From JAUIAI01 sp045106815 (GTDB lineage: Bacteria; Pseudomonadota; Gammaproteobacteria; Burkholderiales; Burkholderiaceae_E): a DNA stretch of 64,000 nt. The position numbers and the translations under genes are program-made. Of the stretch, positions 1 through 7,168 are shown one piece after another (the first letter of the stretch is position 1; each line of letters begins with the position of its first letter). The DNA is taken from contig JBGCFG010000005.1 of the NCBI GenBank assembly GCA_045106815.1, forward strand, positions 31,849-95,848. Reading direction: 5' to 3'. Below the pieces are notes generated by a model. It was not told where the DNA came from. It saw only the letters and a program-made list of their open reading frames with translations, and made no database searches.

Positions 1-1
1 G

Positions 2-277
2 CGTGTTGATTACTTCAGAAATATCTCGTTCCCCGAAGAATTGCTTATCAGCACACTTTTGCACAACTCCCCGTTTGAGCTGGCGCCGGCCCATCATGAA
101 ATTCTCGCGTTCGACCATGCCAGACCGCTTGATTTGACCGTACAAGACCTTGACGACCTAAAGAAAAGCTGCAGATTTTTCGGCCGAAAGTTTGCAGACG
201 ACCCGGGTGATCCGGCTCGCCGTGAAGTCTTGAAGCTAATCAAAGAATCTGAGGTGTGCTTAACCGTGGCTGGCTAG
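2..277 (+). CDS. C-terminal part of a GT14 (core-2/I-branching type) glycosyltransferase, partial
   Basis: The frame is open from the window edge and ends at 277, giving about 91 residues of a C-terminus. It has the pattern of bacterial core-2/I-branching beta-1,6-N-acetylglucosaminyltransferase-like proteins: a segment FPEELLISTLLHNSPF, which matches the 'DE-fFqTll-NSpF' region of the family, a short strand, a 'DL..L..S' element, and then the 'RFFGRKF' motif equivalent to 'LFARKF'. Such enzymes transfer sugars to surface polysaccharides or glycans. The substrate cannot be told. The gene is convergent with fur, with 10 bp between the stop codons. The N-terminal two thirds lies outside the window. 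Confidence 0.6.
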   Translation, partial: RVDYFRNISFPEELLISTLLHNSPFELAPAHHEILAFDHARPLDLTVQDLDDLKKSCRFFGRKFADDPGDPARREVLKLIKESEVCLTVAG

Positions 278-287
278 CTGAGCCAGG

Positions 288-716
288 CTAGCGTCGCGCG
301 TTGGGACATTTTGGCTTGGTGCAATTGCCATAAAGCGATAGCGCATGATCGGCCAACTCAAATCCGTGGGCTTTGGCAATCTTTTTTTGGCTTTGCTCAA
401 TGGCGGCGTCAAAAAACTCCTCGACCTTGCCGCACTGAAGACACACCAAGTGATCGTGATGCTCACCTTCATCCAACTCAAAGATCGCTTTGCCGCCCTC
501 AAACATATTGCGTTTGAGCAGTCCGGCCTGCTCAAATTGTGTGAGCACTCGATATACCGTTGCCAGGCCGATGTCTTCGCCCTTATCCAGGAGGAGTTTG
601 AAGACATCTTCGGCTGTCAGGTGTCGATCTTTGCTCTTTTCAAAGACCTCTAAAACCTTCAATCTCGGCAGAGTCGCTTTTAGGCCTGCATTCTTTAAAT
701 CGCCGGAGGTTGGCAT
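288..716 (-). CDS. fur: Ferric uptake regulator Fur
   Basis: 142-residue Fe2+-responsive repressor. The winged helix spans about residues 1-82 and the dimerisation domain follows, with the metal-site cluster HHDH at 86-89, C92 and C95 (CLQC), and a second Cys pair C132/C137 near the C-terminus. It is close to canonical proteobacterial Fur rather than Zur or PerR. An in-frame ATG 30 codons upstream exists, but the extension is Cys-rich and unlike the family, so the ATG at 716 (start MPTSGDLK) is chosen. It is divergent from the fbpABC iron importer, and a Fur-box-like palindrome lies in the shared gap, which suggests autoregulation and co-regulation. Confidence 0.93.
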   Translation of the reverse strand: MPTSGDLKNAGLKATLPRLKVLEVFEKSKDRHLTAEDVFKLLLDKGEDIGLATVYRVLTQFEQAGLLKRNMFEGGKAIFELDEGEHHDHLVCLQCGKVEEFFDAAIEQSQKKIAKAHGFELADHALSLYGNCTKPKCPNARR

Positions 717-1217
717 CGGTGAAATCTCGCTGATCGGATTAGCCAGCAGTTTACCCGCAAAGCATTGCCCCAAGCATTTGCAACAAACATTTCGAAGCAT
801 CGACAAGAATGGCTAGCCGTGCAGCAGGTACGTGATGTTCAGCCACTGCACGGCTCAGACCTGACACATCCGAGGTTTATCCGCCTATAGCTGCTCTTAT
901 TTTTGAATACGAATCATTGTTATTACGCATTTTATTATGGTACGCTCCTTGGCAGTGGTGCTGACGAGCATCCCGAGGCCGGCGAGCCACGCGGCATTAG
1001 TGTTACGGTGGTGCTGTCGGGTATGATGATGAGACTTATTTCTATCTAGTTTCTTGTTTAGCAATTTCGCCTACCTGAACGGTTTAGGCGCCTCACCGAC
1101 AGCGAATTGCTCATTCTCTGTCAATTTTTCCGACAGTTTGCTTAGTCAACCTTGATTGGAACTTCCGAGGCGGTGCAACCGAGAGCGCAGATGGCAACAA
1201 CTCAGGTAATTCAAATC
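717..1217. other. fur-fbpA divergent intergenic region
   Basis: About 500 bp with no convincing gene. It holds a Fur-box-like palindrome at 906-924 and a small inverted repeat CGCCTA/TAGGCG at 1068-1073/1085-1090 with an 11-nt loop. Its length suggests long leaders for fur and/or fbpA. No further motif is recognised. Confidence 0.5.
906..924. promoter_or_regulatory. Candidate Fur box between fur and fbpA
   Basis: AATACGAATCATTGTTATT is a 9-1-9 imperfect palindrome with 7 of 9 positions paired. Read on the minus strand it contains the core AATGATTCG-ATT, which is also present in the box before bfd (5284-5301). It lies about 190 bp from the fur start and 290 bp from the fbpA start, so either or both could be controlled. 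Confidence 0.5.
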
Positions 1218-2267
1218 ATGAAACTGTTCCCCAAATCCATTCTGAAAACGGCTGCCGTCGCCTTTGCGGCTGGTGCTTTCAATCTGCCCGCCGTTGCTGC
1301 CGATGAACTAAACCTCTATTCCTATCGACAACCGTTCCTAATCAAACCGCTGATTGAAGCCTTCACCGAGCAAACCGGAACCAAGGTCAATATTGTGTTT
1401 GCCAAAAAAGGGATGCTCGAGCGAATCAAGTCTGAGGGTGCGAATTCGCCGGCCGATCTGGTTCTGACTGCTGATATTGGCAGGCTCAAAGACATGGTTG
1501 ACGCGGGTGTTCTGGCCCAAACAAACTCCGAGCAGCTCAATGAACGCGTCCCGGCTAATCTGCGAGATCCACAAGGGCAGTGGTATGGCCTGACAACCCG
1601 CGCCCGGGTGTTGTTCGTCTCCAAAGACCGGATCGATGCCGACACTGGCTTTACTTACGAGTCACTCGCTGACCCTGCCTATAAGGGCAAGATTTGCTCT
1701 CGGTCCGGCAAACACGTCTACAACGTTTCTTTAGTTGCATCCGTCATCGCCCATGCCGGCGAGGCAAAAGCACAAGAGTGGCTTGCAGGCCTCAAAGCTA
1801 ACCTGGCTCGCAAACCTCAAGGCAATGATCGCGCGCAAGCAAAAGCGATCTACACCGGAGAGTGCGACATTGGTATTGGTAACACCTACTACTACGGCAA
1901 GATGGCGACCAATGACAAGAAGCCGGAGCAAAAACAGTGGGCCAATGCTATCCGTGTTGTCTTTCCCAACCAGGCTGATCGCGGCACACACGTGAACATC
2001 AGCGGCGCTGGCGTTTTAAAGGGTTCAGACAATAAGGCAGCGGCACTAAAACTGATTGAGTTTTTGAGCAGCGACAAAGCGCAAGAGATTTATGCGCAGC
2101 AAAATTTCGAGTACCCCGTCGTGGCGAACGTCAAAGCCGATGCGATTACCGCGAAGCTAGGCAGCTTTAAGGCAGACGAAATCAGTCTGGCAGAAGTAGC
2201 CAAGTATCGAGTTGCGGCATCGAAACTTGTCGACAAGGTCGGATTCGATCTTGGTCCCGATGATTAA
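1218..2267 (+). CDS. fbpA: Fe(3+) ABC transporter periplasmic binding protein
   Basis: 349-residue precursor. The ATG at 1218 gives a clean signal peptide (MKLFPK, hydrophobic stretch, cleavage near AVAA at about residue 28) before ELNLYSYRQ, typical of FbpA/AfuA mature starts; a longer upstream reading adds residues that do not look like a signal peptide. The tyrosine triplet Y224-Y226 in GNTYYYG matches the conserved Fe(3+)-coordinating tyrosines of the family. It binds ferric iron in the periplasm and delivers it to the permease and ATPase encoded next. A hairpin after the stop (2298-2322) probably limits read-through, so that the binding protein is made in excess. Confidence 0.88.
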   Translation: MKLFPKSILKTAAVAFAAGAFNLPAVAADELNLYSYRQPFLIKPLIEAFTEQTGTKVNIVFAKKGMLERIKSEGANSPADLVLTADIGRLKDMVDAGVLAQTNSEQLNERVPANLRDPQGQWYGLTTRARVLFVSKDRIDADTGFTYESLADPAYKGKICSRSGKHVYNVSLVASVIAHAGEAKAQEWLAGLKANLARKPQGNDRAQAKAIYTGECDIGIGNTYYYGKMATNDKKPEQKQWANAIRVVFPNQADRGTHVNISGAGVLKGSDNKAAALKLIEFLSSDKAQEIYAQQNFEYPVVANVKADAITAKLGSFKADEISLAEVAKYRVAASKLVDKVGFDLGPDD

Positions 2268-2297
2268 GCCACAAGCCATTTTTTGCTTTTGAAGTCT

Positions 2298-2323
2298 GGC
2301 CGGCACCACCCGCCGGCCGTTTT
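2298..2323 (+). terminator. Intercistronic hairpin after fbpA
   Basis: Stem GGCCGGC (2298-2304) pairs with GCCGGCC (2312-2318) around a 7-nt loop and is followed by GTTTTC. It lies 30 bp after the fbpA stop and 16 bp before the fbpB start. It reads as an attenuating terminator or an mRNA-stabilising hairpin, common after binding-protein genes. Confidence 0.55.
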
Positions 2324-2338
2324 CTATTCCAGCCCATT

Positions 2339-4120
2339 TTGTCAGCGAACCTTTCTTCCAGCAGCCTGGTCAGTGATTTGTCACAGTCGACCGTCCGTTT
2401 GCCCAGTCGCGGCAAAGGATCGACGACGCGTCACGAGAAGGTAGTCGGGCAATCATTCTGGTCGAGCCAAAAGATCTGGTCCATTGGCACCCTTGTGATC
2501 TGCGCGATGGTCGCCTTGCCAGTGCTGACCGTACTGACCCTGACAGTTGGCAACAATGAAAACATCTGGTCGCACCTTGCCTCAACGGTGCTACCGCACT
2601 ACCTGAAAACAACCGCGTTACTGATGCTGGGCGTGGGAGTAGGGACGTTTGTCATTGGCGTCAGTACCGCCTGGCTCACGGCCATGTGTCAATTCCCAGG
2701 CAAGCGGATCTTCGAATGGGCGCTGCTACTGCCGTTGGCCATGCCGGCTTATATCGTGGCCTTCGTCTATACCGATCTGCTGGAGTTTGCCGGGCCTGTT
2801 CAGTCGGGACTGCGCAGCCTGTTTGGCTGGCAAACAGGCGCCGATTACTGGTTTCCTGAGATTAGGTCACTTGGCGGCGCGATCGCCATGATGACTTTGA
2901 CTCTGTATCCGTATGTCTACCTGCTCACCCGCGCGTCGTTTCTTGAGCAAAGCGTTTGCGTCATTGAAGTCAGCCGGACACTGGGCTGCACGCCGCTGCA
3001 GAGTTTTCGTCGTGTCGCTTTACCACTTGCGCGCCCCGCCATCGTCATCGGACTTGCGCTGGTGCTGATGGAGGCGCTTAACGATTTTGGTACGGTCGAT
3101 TTCTTTGGTGTTCAAACCTTTACCGCCGGCATTTACGACGTGTGGCTCAACATGAACTCCGTGGCAGGCGCAGCGCAGTTGGCCACCGTGCTGCTGGCGT
3201 TTGTGATCGGCCTGATTGTCCTTGAGCGCTGGGCACGCGGTAAGCGGCAATACCAACATACAACCAATCACATTCGGCGTCTGCCAAGTTACAAACTGAA
3301 GGGCGCCCGTGCACGCGGCGCCTTTATTGCGTGTCTTACCCCAATTGCATTGGGATTTGTTGTGCCAGCCTGGGTACTCCTGAACTACGCGTTGACACAC
3401 TACGAAGCAACCCTTGAAGCTGACTACCTTGCCTACCTTGGCAATAGTTTGCTGCTGTCCGGCACTGCCGCGGTCATTGCGCTCGGTATCGGCCTGTTTT
3501 TGGCTTACAGCGTCCGGGTGGCAGGTTCGCCGTTCATTGCAGCCGCCAGCCGCTTCGCAGCCATTGGGTATGCAGTGCCAGGGGCGGTACTGGCTGTGGG
3601 GATTATGGTGCCGCTCGGCGCATTTGATAACAGCACCGATGCATTCTTTCGTAGCGCTTTCGGTATCTCAACAGGCCTGCTGCTCAGCGGTACATTGGTG
3701 GCAGTAACCTTTGGCTATGTCGTGCGTTTCGTGGCCTTAAGCTTTGGTGCAGCCGAGGCGAGCCTATCCAAAATCAGCCACTCCATGGACGGTGCTGCCC
3801 GCACACTGGGTGCCGGTCCGATGGGCACACTGCGTCGCCTCCACTTTCCCATCATTCGGGCAAGCCTCCTGGCGGGCACCATGCTTGTGTTTGTGGATGG
3901 CATGAAAGAGTTGCCCATGACGGTCATTTTGCGACCATTCAACTTCGAGACACTGGCGACGTTTGTGCATCAGTACGCCTCGGATGAGTTGCTGGAAGAA
4001 GCCGCTCTGGGGGCCATTTCGATTGTGGGCGTGGGCATCATTCCCGTTATTCTGTTGAGTATTGGCATGCGCCTGTCCCGCCCCGGGCTTGGCAAGCATC
4101 GGGATATGGCGCGTTGCTAA
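2339..4120 (+). CDS. fbpB: Fe(3+) ABC transporter permease (two fused permease domains)
   Basis: About 593 residues with roughly twelve hydrophobic segments, the duplicated permease layout of FbpB/AfuB. The two EAA-loop motifs are visible as 'EVSRTLGCTPLQSFRRVALP' in the first half and 'AARTLGAGPMGTLRRLHFP' in the second. It forms the inner-membrane channel that moves ferric iron delivered by FbpA. The assigned start is a TTG at 2339. No strong ribosome site is visible, and the first 40 or so residues are polar, so the true start could lie further in. The 3' end overlaps fbpC by 7 nt, indicating translational coupling. Confidence 0.85.
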   Translation: MSANLSSSSLVSDLSQSTVRLPSRGKGSTTRHEKVVGQSFWSSQKIWSIGTLVICAMVALPVLTVLTLTVGNNENIWSHLASTVLPHYLKTTALLMLGVGVGTFVIGVSTAWLTAMCQFPGKRIFEWALLLPLAMPAYIVAFVYTDLLEFAGPVQSGLRSLFGWQTGADYWFPEIRSLGGAIAMMTLTLYPYVYLLTRASFLEQSVCVIEVSRTLGCTPLQSFRRVALPLARPAIVIGLALVLMEALNDFGTVDFFGVQTFTAGIYDVWLNMNSVAGAAQLATVLLAFVIGLIVLERWARGKRQYQHTTNHIRRLPSYKLKGARARGAFIACLTPIALGFVVPAWVLLNYALTHYEATLEADYLAYLGNSLLLSGTAAVIALGIGLFLAYSVRVAGSPFIAAASRFAAIGYAVPGAVLAVGIMVPLGAFDNSTDAFFRSAFGISTGLLLSGTLVAVTFGYVVRFVALSFGAAEASLSKISHSMDGAARTLGAGPMGTLRRLHFPIIRASLLAGTMLVFVDGMKELPMTVILRPFNFETLATFVHQYASDELLEEAALGAISIVGVGIIPVILLSIGMRLSRPGLGKHRDMARC

Positions 4121-5154
4121 GCATTGAACACCTGAGTCACCATTATGGCGACCTGCATGTCCTGCGCGACGTTTCTCTCTCGCTCGCCGAAGGAGAGCTC
4201 GTGTGTCTGCTGGGCCCGTCAGGTTGTGGCAAAACGACCCTGCTCCGAATCGCCGCCGGCATTGAGAATTGCCAATCAGGCGAAATACGCTTGGGCGGTG
4301 AAGTGGTGGCGGCGGGTCACCAAGCAGATGCCCCACCGGAGGCGCGCCATGTGGGCATGATGTTTCAGGATTTCGCTCTGTTCCCGCATCTGACCAATCG
4401 CCAGAATATGATGTTTGGCGCCCGTACCGAAATCGCCGCACGCGCCCAATGGGTGGAAGCGACTGCTGCGCGGATGGGCGTGGGTGAGTACCTTGATCAA
4501 TACCCGGGCACGCTGTCGGGCGGGCAACAGCAACGGGTTGCACTGATTCGAGCGCTCGCCCCGAACCCAAATGCATTGTTGCTTGATGAGCCCTTTTCCG
4601 GACTGGACACAGTGCGCCGCGCTGACGTTCGAGAACAGACTCGAACATTGATACAGGAGACTGGCATTGCCGCCCTGATGGTGACGCACGACCCAGAAGA
4701 GGCCATGTTTATGGCTGACCGGCTGGCCATCATGCATGAAGGGCAGATCATTCAGATTGGGTCGCCGGATGAGGTCTACTTTCGTCCCCACAACGCGTTT
4801 GTGGCGAGCCTGTTTGGCCCGCTAAACCGAATTCCCAAAGCACACCCCCTCGCACAGGGGCTGCCAGAATCCAGGCCCGGTTCGAGGGGAGCCCCGGGTG
4901 ATCACGAGCCCGCGCCTGAGCTCCTGTTCAGACCAGACAATTTGATGGAAGTAGCAGCAGGCACCGTAGGCAGTTGCGCCGTTCACATCCATCAGGCCCG
5001 CCGGCTAGGCAGCGAAGTTCAGCTTCAACTCACCGCTGGCGAGAATGCTGATGCGCATCGTATTCAAGCGCGCTGGCCTGCTATTGAGTTGCCACGGATG
5101 GGCACAACGATCCATGTCGCCATCCGACATCCGGAACAGGTGTTCATCTTCTGA
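4114..5154 (+). CDS. fbpC: Fe(3+) ABC transporter ATP-binding protein
   Basis: 346-residue ATPase. Walker A GPSGCGKTT is at residues 34-42, the signature LSGGQQQR at 134-141, Walker B ALLLDEP at about 154-160, followed by the H-loop THDP. A C-terminal extension of about 110 residues has the size of a TOBE-type regulatory domain seen in FbpC/UgpC-like proteins. The TTG start at 4114 overlaps the fbpB stop. It energises ferric iron import with FbpA and FbpB. Confidence 0.85.
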   Translation: MLSIEHLSHHYGDLHVLRDVSLSLAEGELVCLLGPSGCGKTTLLRIAAGIENCQSGEIRLGGEVVAAGHQADAPPEARHVGMMFQDFALFPHLTNRQNMMFGARTEIAARAQWVEATAARMGVGEYLDQYPGTLSGGQQQRVALIRALAPNPNALLLDEPFSGLDTVRRADVREQTRTLIQETGIAALMVTHDPEEAMFMADRLAIMHEGQIIQIGSPDEVYFRPHNAFVASLFGPLNRIPKAHPLAQGLPESRPGSRGAPGDHEPAPELLFRPDNLMEVAAGTVGSCAVHIHQARRLGSEVQLQLTAGENADAHRIQARWPAIELPRMGTTIHVAIRHPEQVFIF

Positions 5155-5283
5155 TTGGCGAAAACAGCCACGTCTTCGCGCGACCCGCCTACTGCCTCTT
5201 CTGTGCCTGGGCATGAGGCATTTGACGCTGATCAATTTTGTGCGAAGTCGCACAGTGATGAGCCCAAAGGTTCTTGCAAATAG

Positions 5284-5301
5284 GAATGATTCGCATTATT
5301 C
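5284..5301. promoter_or_regulatory. Candidate Fur box upstream of bfd
   Basis: GAATGATTCGCATTATTC is a near-palindrome (GAATGAT / ATTATTC, 6 of 7 pairs, 4-bp centre) and resembles the Fur consensus. It lies 50 bp before the Bfd-type ferredoxin gene, where Fur repression would be expected. Confidence 0.6.
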
Positions 5302-5351
5302 TAAAGCCTTGGTACAGCAATGAGCACTCGCTCTCTTCAAGGTAAACAAGC

Positions 5352-5543
5352 ATGATCGTTTGTGTCTGCAACGCAATATCTGACAGTGAAATAAAAGAGT
5401 GGGTAGCGCTGGGCGGCGACTCTCTCGAGCAACTGGAATCAGACCTGGGTTTGGGCACCTGCTGCGGTCAGTGCCGTGATTGCGCGCAAGACCTCGTGTC
5501 ATCCGAGGTAGCCATGAACACAATTCAGGTGTCTCGCTCCTAA
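5352..5543 (+). CDS. bfd: Bacterioferritin-associated ferredoxin (Bfd-type [2Fe-2S])
   Basis: 63 residues with the Bfd/Fer2_BFD cysteine pattern: C4-x-C6 at the N-terminus and C38-x2-C41 in CCGQC, plus extra C37 and C44. In characterised systems Bfd binds bacterioferritin and reduces its ferric core so that iron can be released under starvation. The candidate Fur box just upstream fits induction at low iron. The bacterioferritin gene follows 172 bp later on the same strand. Confidence 0.85.
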   Translation: MIVCVCNAISDSEIKEWVALGGDSLEQLESDLGLGTCCGQCRDCAQDLVSSEVAMNTIQVSRS

Positions 5544-5715
5544 CCTACAGCGGCACTGGCGTTCCAAAACAGTCAAGCCCTTGTGAGTCACTCGTTATGT
5601 CGCCACTAAGCTCGACGCCACCCGGTCCCCGGCTGCGCACTTACCGAGAATAAACACAAAACGCTCGTTAGCACGGCATACAATGCTGACTGCCTTTGAC
5701 TGATCAGGAACCGAC

Positions 5716-6228
5716 ATGCCAGCCCGAAATGCCAAATCAAAAAGCGCCTTAAAAGGTGACAAGAAAGTCCTCGACGCGCTCAATGCGCAACTGGCAAACG
5801 AACTAACCGCGATCAATCAATACTTCCTGCACGCCCGCATGTATCGCAACTGGGGGCTGGAGAAGCTCAACCAAAAAGAATATGAGGAGTCCATTGGCGA
5901 GATGAAGCATGCCGATTTGCTCATCGAGCGCATTCTCATGCTTGAAGGCCTGCCAAACTTACAGCATCTGCACAAGCTGCTCATTGGCGAGAACACCGAA
6001 GAGATTCTAGGGTGCGACCTCAAAGTAGAAACCGCTGCACGCGAACACATTCGCAATGCCATCACGATCTGCGAAACGGCTAAAGACTTTGTCTCACGCG
6101 ACTTGTTTCTAACAATTCTGGAAGATACTGAGGAACACATCGACTGGCTTGAAACGCAGATCGATCTGGTTGACCGAATCGGTATCCAGAACTACGAGCA
6201 GTCTATGATGGGTGAGCCAGAGGCATAA
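5716..6228 (+). CDS. bfr: Bacterioferritin
   Basis: 170 residues, including a 12-residue Lys/Arg-containing N-terminal extension before the usual KGD start; the ATG at 5716 has an AGGA ribosome site. Aligned by eye to E. coli Bfr, the haem ligand Met (M63), Y36 and ferroxidase ligands E29, E62, H66, E105 and H141 are kept. The position equivalent to E. coli E127 is Thr (T138 in EDTEEH). That resembles subunits that bind haem but have an incomplete di-iron site. It stores iron as a 24-mer and is probably the partner of the upstream Bfd. Confidence 0.92.
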   Translation: MPARNAKSKSALKGDKKVLDALNAQLANELTAINQYFLHARMYRNWGLEKLNQKEYEESIGEMKHADLLIERILMLEGLPNLQHLHKLLIGENTEEILGCDLKVETAAREHIRNAITICETAKDFVSRDLFLTILEDTEEHIDWLETQIDLVDRIGIQNYEQSMMGEPEA

Positions 6229-6230
6229 GC

Positions 6231-6245
6231 GGGGTTCAGAACCCC
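6231..6245 (+). terminator. Short hairpin after bfr
   Basis: GGGGTT (6231-6236) pairs with AACCCC (6240-6245) around a 3-nt loop directly after the bfr stop. There is no T-tract, so it is only a possible terminator or 3' stabiliser. Confidence 0.35.
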
Positions 6246-6380
6246 AAGCAAGTCGTTAGTGCACGCCGTGAGTGCATCGGCCCTCGCCGCCGAACTACTT
6301 TGGTGCAAAGCGGTGATGTGACCTGAGAAGTGCTAGAGTCAGCTAAGTTTAATCAATTCGTTCACTTGGCTGACCTCATC

Positions 6381-6539
6381 ATGGCGCGATTCAAAACACC
6401 GTTGCTGACTGCAGCGCTAAGTTTTCTCTTTGCTTTTTCAACCGCATCGCTAACGCCAGCTGCGTTGGCGCATGATGACGGCGGCGGTGCTCAAGGCTGC
6501 CACAGCCATGAATCATCAGGCGAGCATCACTGCCACTAA
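6381..6539 (+). CDS. Small exported His/Cys-rich peptide (YHYH-like motif)
   Basis: 52-residue precursor starting at the ATG at 6381: a signal peptide (MARFKT, hydrophobic core, cleavage after AALA) leaves a mature peptide of about 22 residues beginning HDDGGG. It ends in GCHSHESSGEHHCH, which has the spacing of the 'GCHxxxxxGxYHCH' motif found in short YHYH-type exported peptides and at the ends of some secreted nucleases. Seven of the mature residues are His and two are Cys, so metal binding is likely by inference. It sits next to the iron-storage genes and is convergent with the HD-domain gene. Confidence 0.6.
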   Translation: MARFKTPLLTAALSFLFAFSTASLTPAALAHDDGGGAQGCHSHESSGEHHCH

Positions 6540-6548
6540 GTGCCGGTT

Positions 6549-7139
6549 TTATCGGCTTGCGTGTTCTTCTACCGCAGCCTGATAGACTGAGCGAACAGGT
6601 TTGGCCATTACCCGGCGAACCATGGGTTCAAATGTCTCGATTGGTTCAGCCTTCAGGTTTGGATCGAATGCAGCGTTGTCGTACAGCTCTATGAATTCTG
6701 CCGTTCGATCGTAGTGCTCATGGCCGGCAAATTGATCGCGCATATTGCGATCAAGCCCGATGTAGTGAAAGAAGTTATAACCTTGAAAGATGCCGTGATT
6801 CTCAATCATCCAGAGATTGGCTTCACTAATGAACGGCTTCAAAATCGCCGCCGCAACGTCTGGGTGGTTGTATGACCCAAGCGTATCGCCGATGTCATGC
6901 AACAGCGCACAAACAACATATTCTTCATCTTTGCCATCTCTAAGCGCCAGTGTTGCCGTTTGCAGGCTGTGCGTGTAACGGTCAACCGCAAAACCACCAA
7001 AGTCACCGTCGAGCAGTTTCAAGTGCGCTAGGACTCTGTCGGGCAAGGCGGCAGCCATTTTCATGGCCTCGGGCATGATGATGTTCCAGTCTTGCTGAGT
7101 CCCCTCATCCATGCGCGTGAACGCGGCGCGATCATTCAT
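6549..7139 (-). CDS. HD-domain protein, possible di-iron oxygenase or phosphohydrolase
   Basis: 196 residues. The HD-superfamily ligand series can be read as H57, H81-D82, H92, H115, H125 and D154. The extra histidines beyond the basic H-HD-D set resemble the six-ligand mixed-valent di-iron HD oxygenases (PhnZ, myo-inositol oxygenase type), but the local sequence does not identify a substrate. A good ribosome site (AGGGAG) precedes the ATG. It lies just downstream of metH on the same strand with a 29-bp gap, so it could be co-transcribed. A nucleotide phosphohydrolase role is the alternative. Confidence 0.6.
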   Translation of the reverse strand: MNDRAAFTRMDEGTQQDWNIIMPEAMKMAAALPDRVLAHLKLLDGDFGGFAVDRYTHSLQTATLALRDGKDEEYVVCALLHDIGDTLGSYNHPDVAAAILKPFISEANLWMIENHGIFQGYNFFHYIGLDRNMRDQFAGHEHYDRTAEFIELYDNAAFDPNLKAEPIETFEPMVRRVMAKPVRSVYQAAVEEHASR

Positions 7140-7168
7140 GTTGTCTCTCCCTGTTCGTTAAGCGATTG

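Noticed and set aside
3764..4648. A 294-codon minus-strand open frame
   Set aside because: It lies antisense to fbpB/fbpC, has no family-like motifs, and is rich in His, Arg and Gln as expected for a shadow of a GC-moderate gene.
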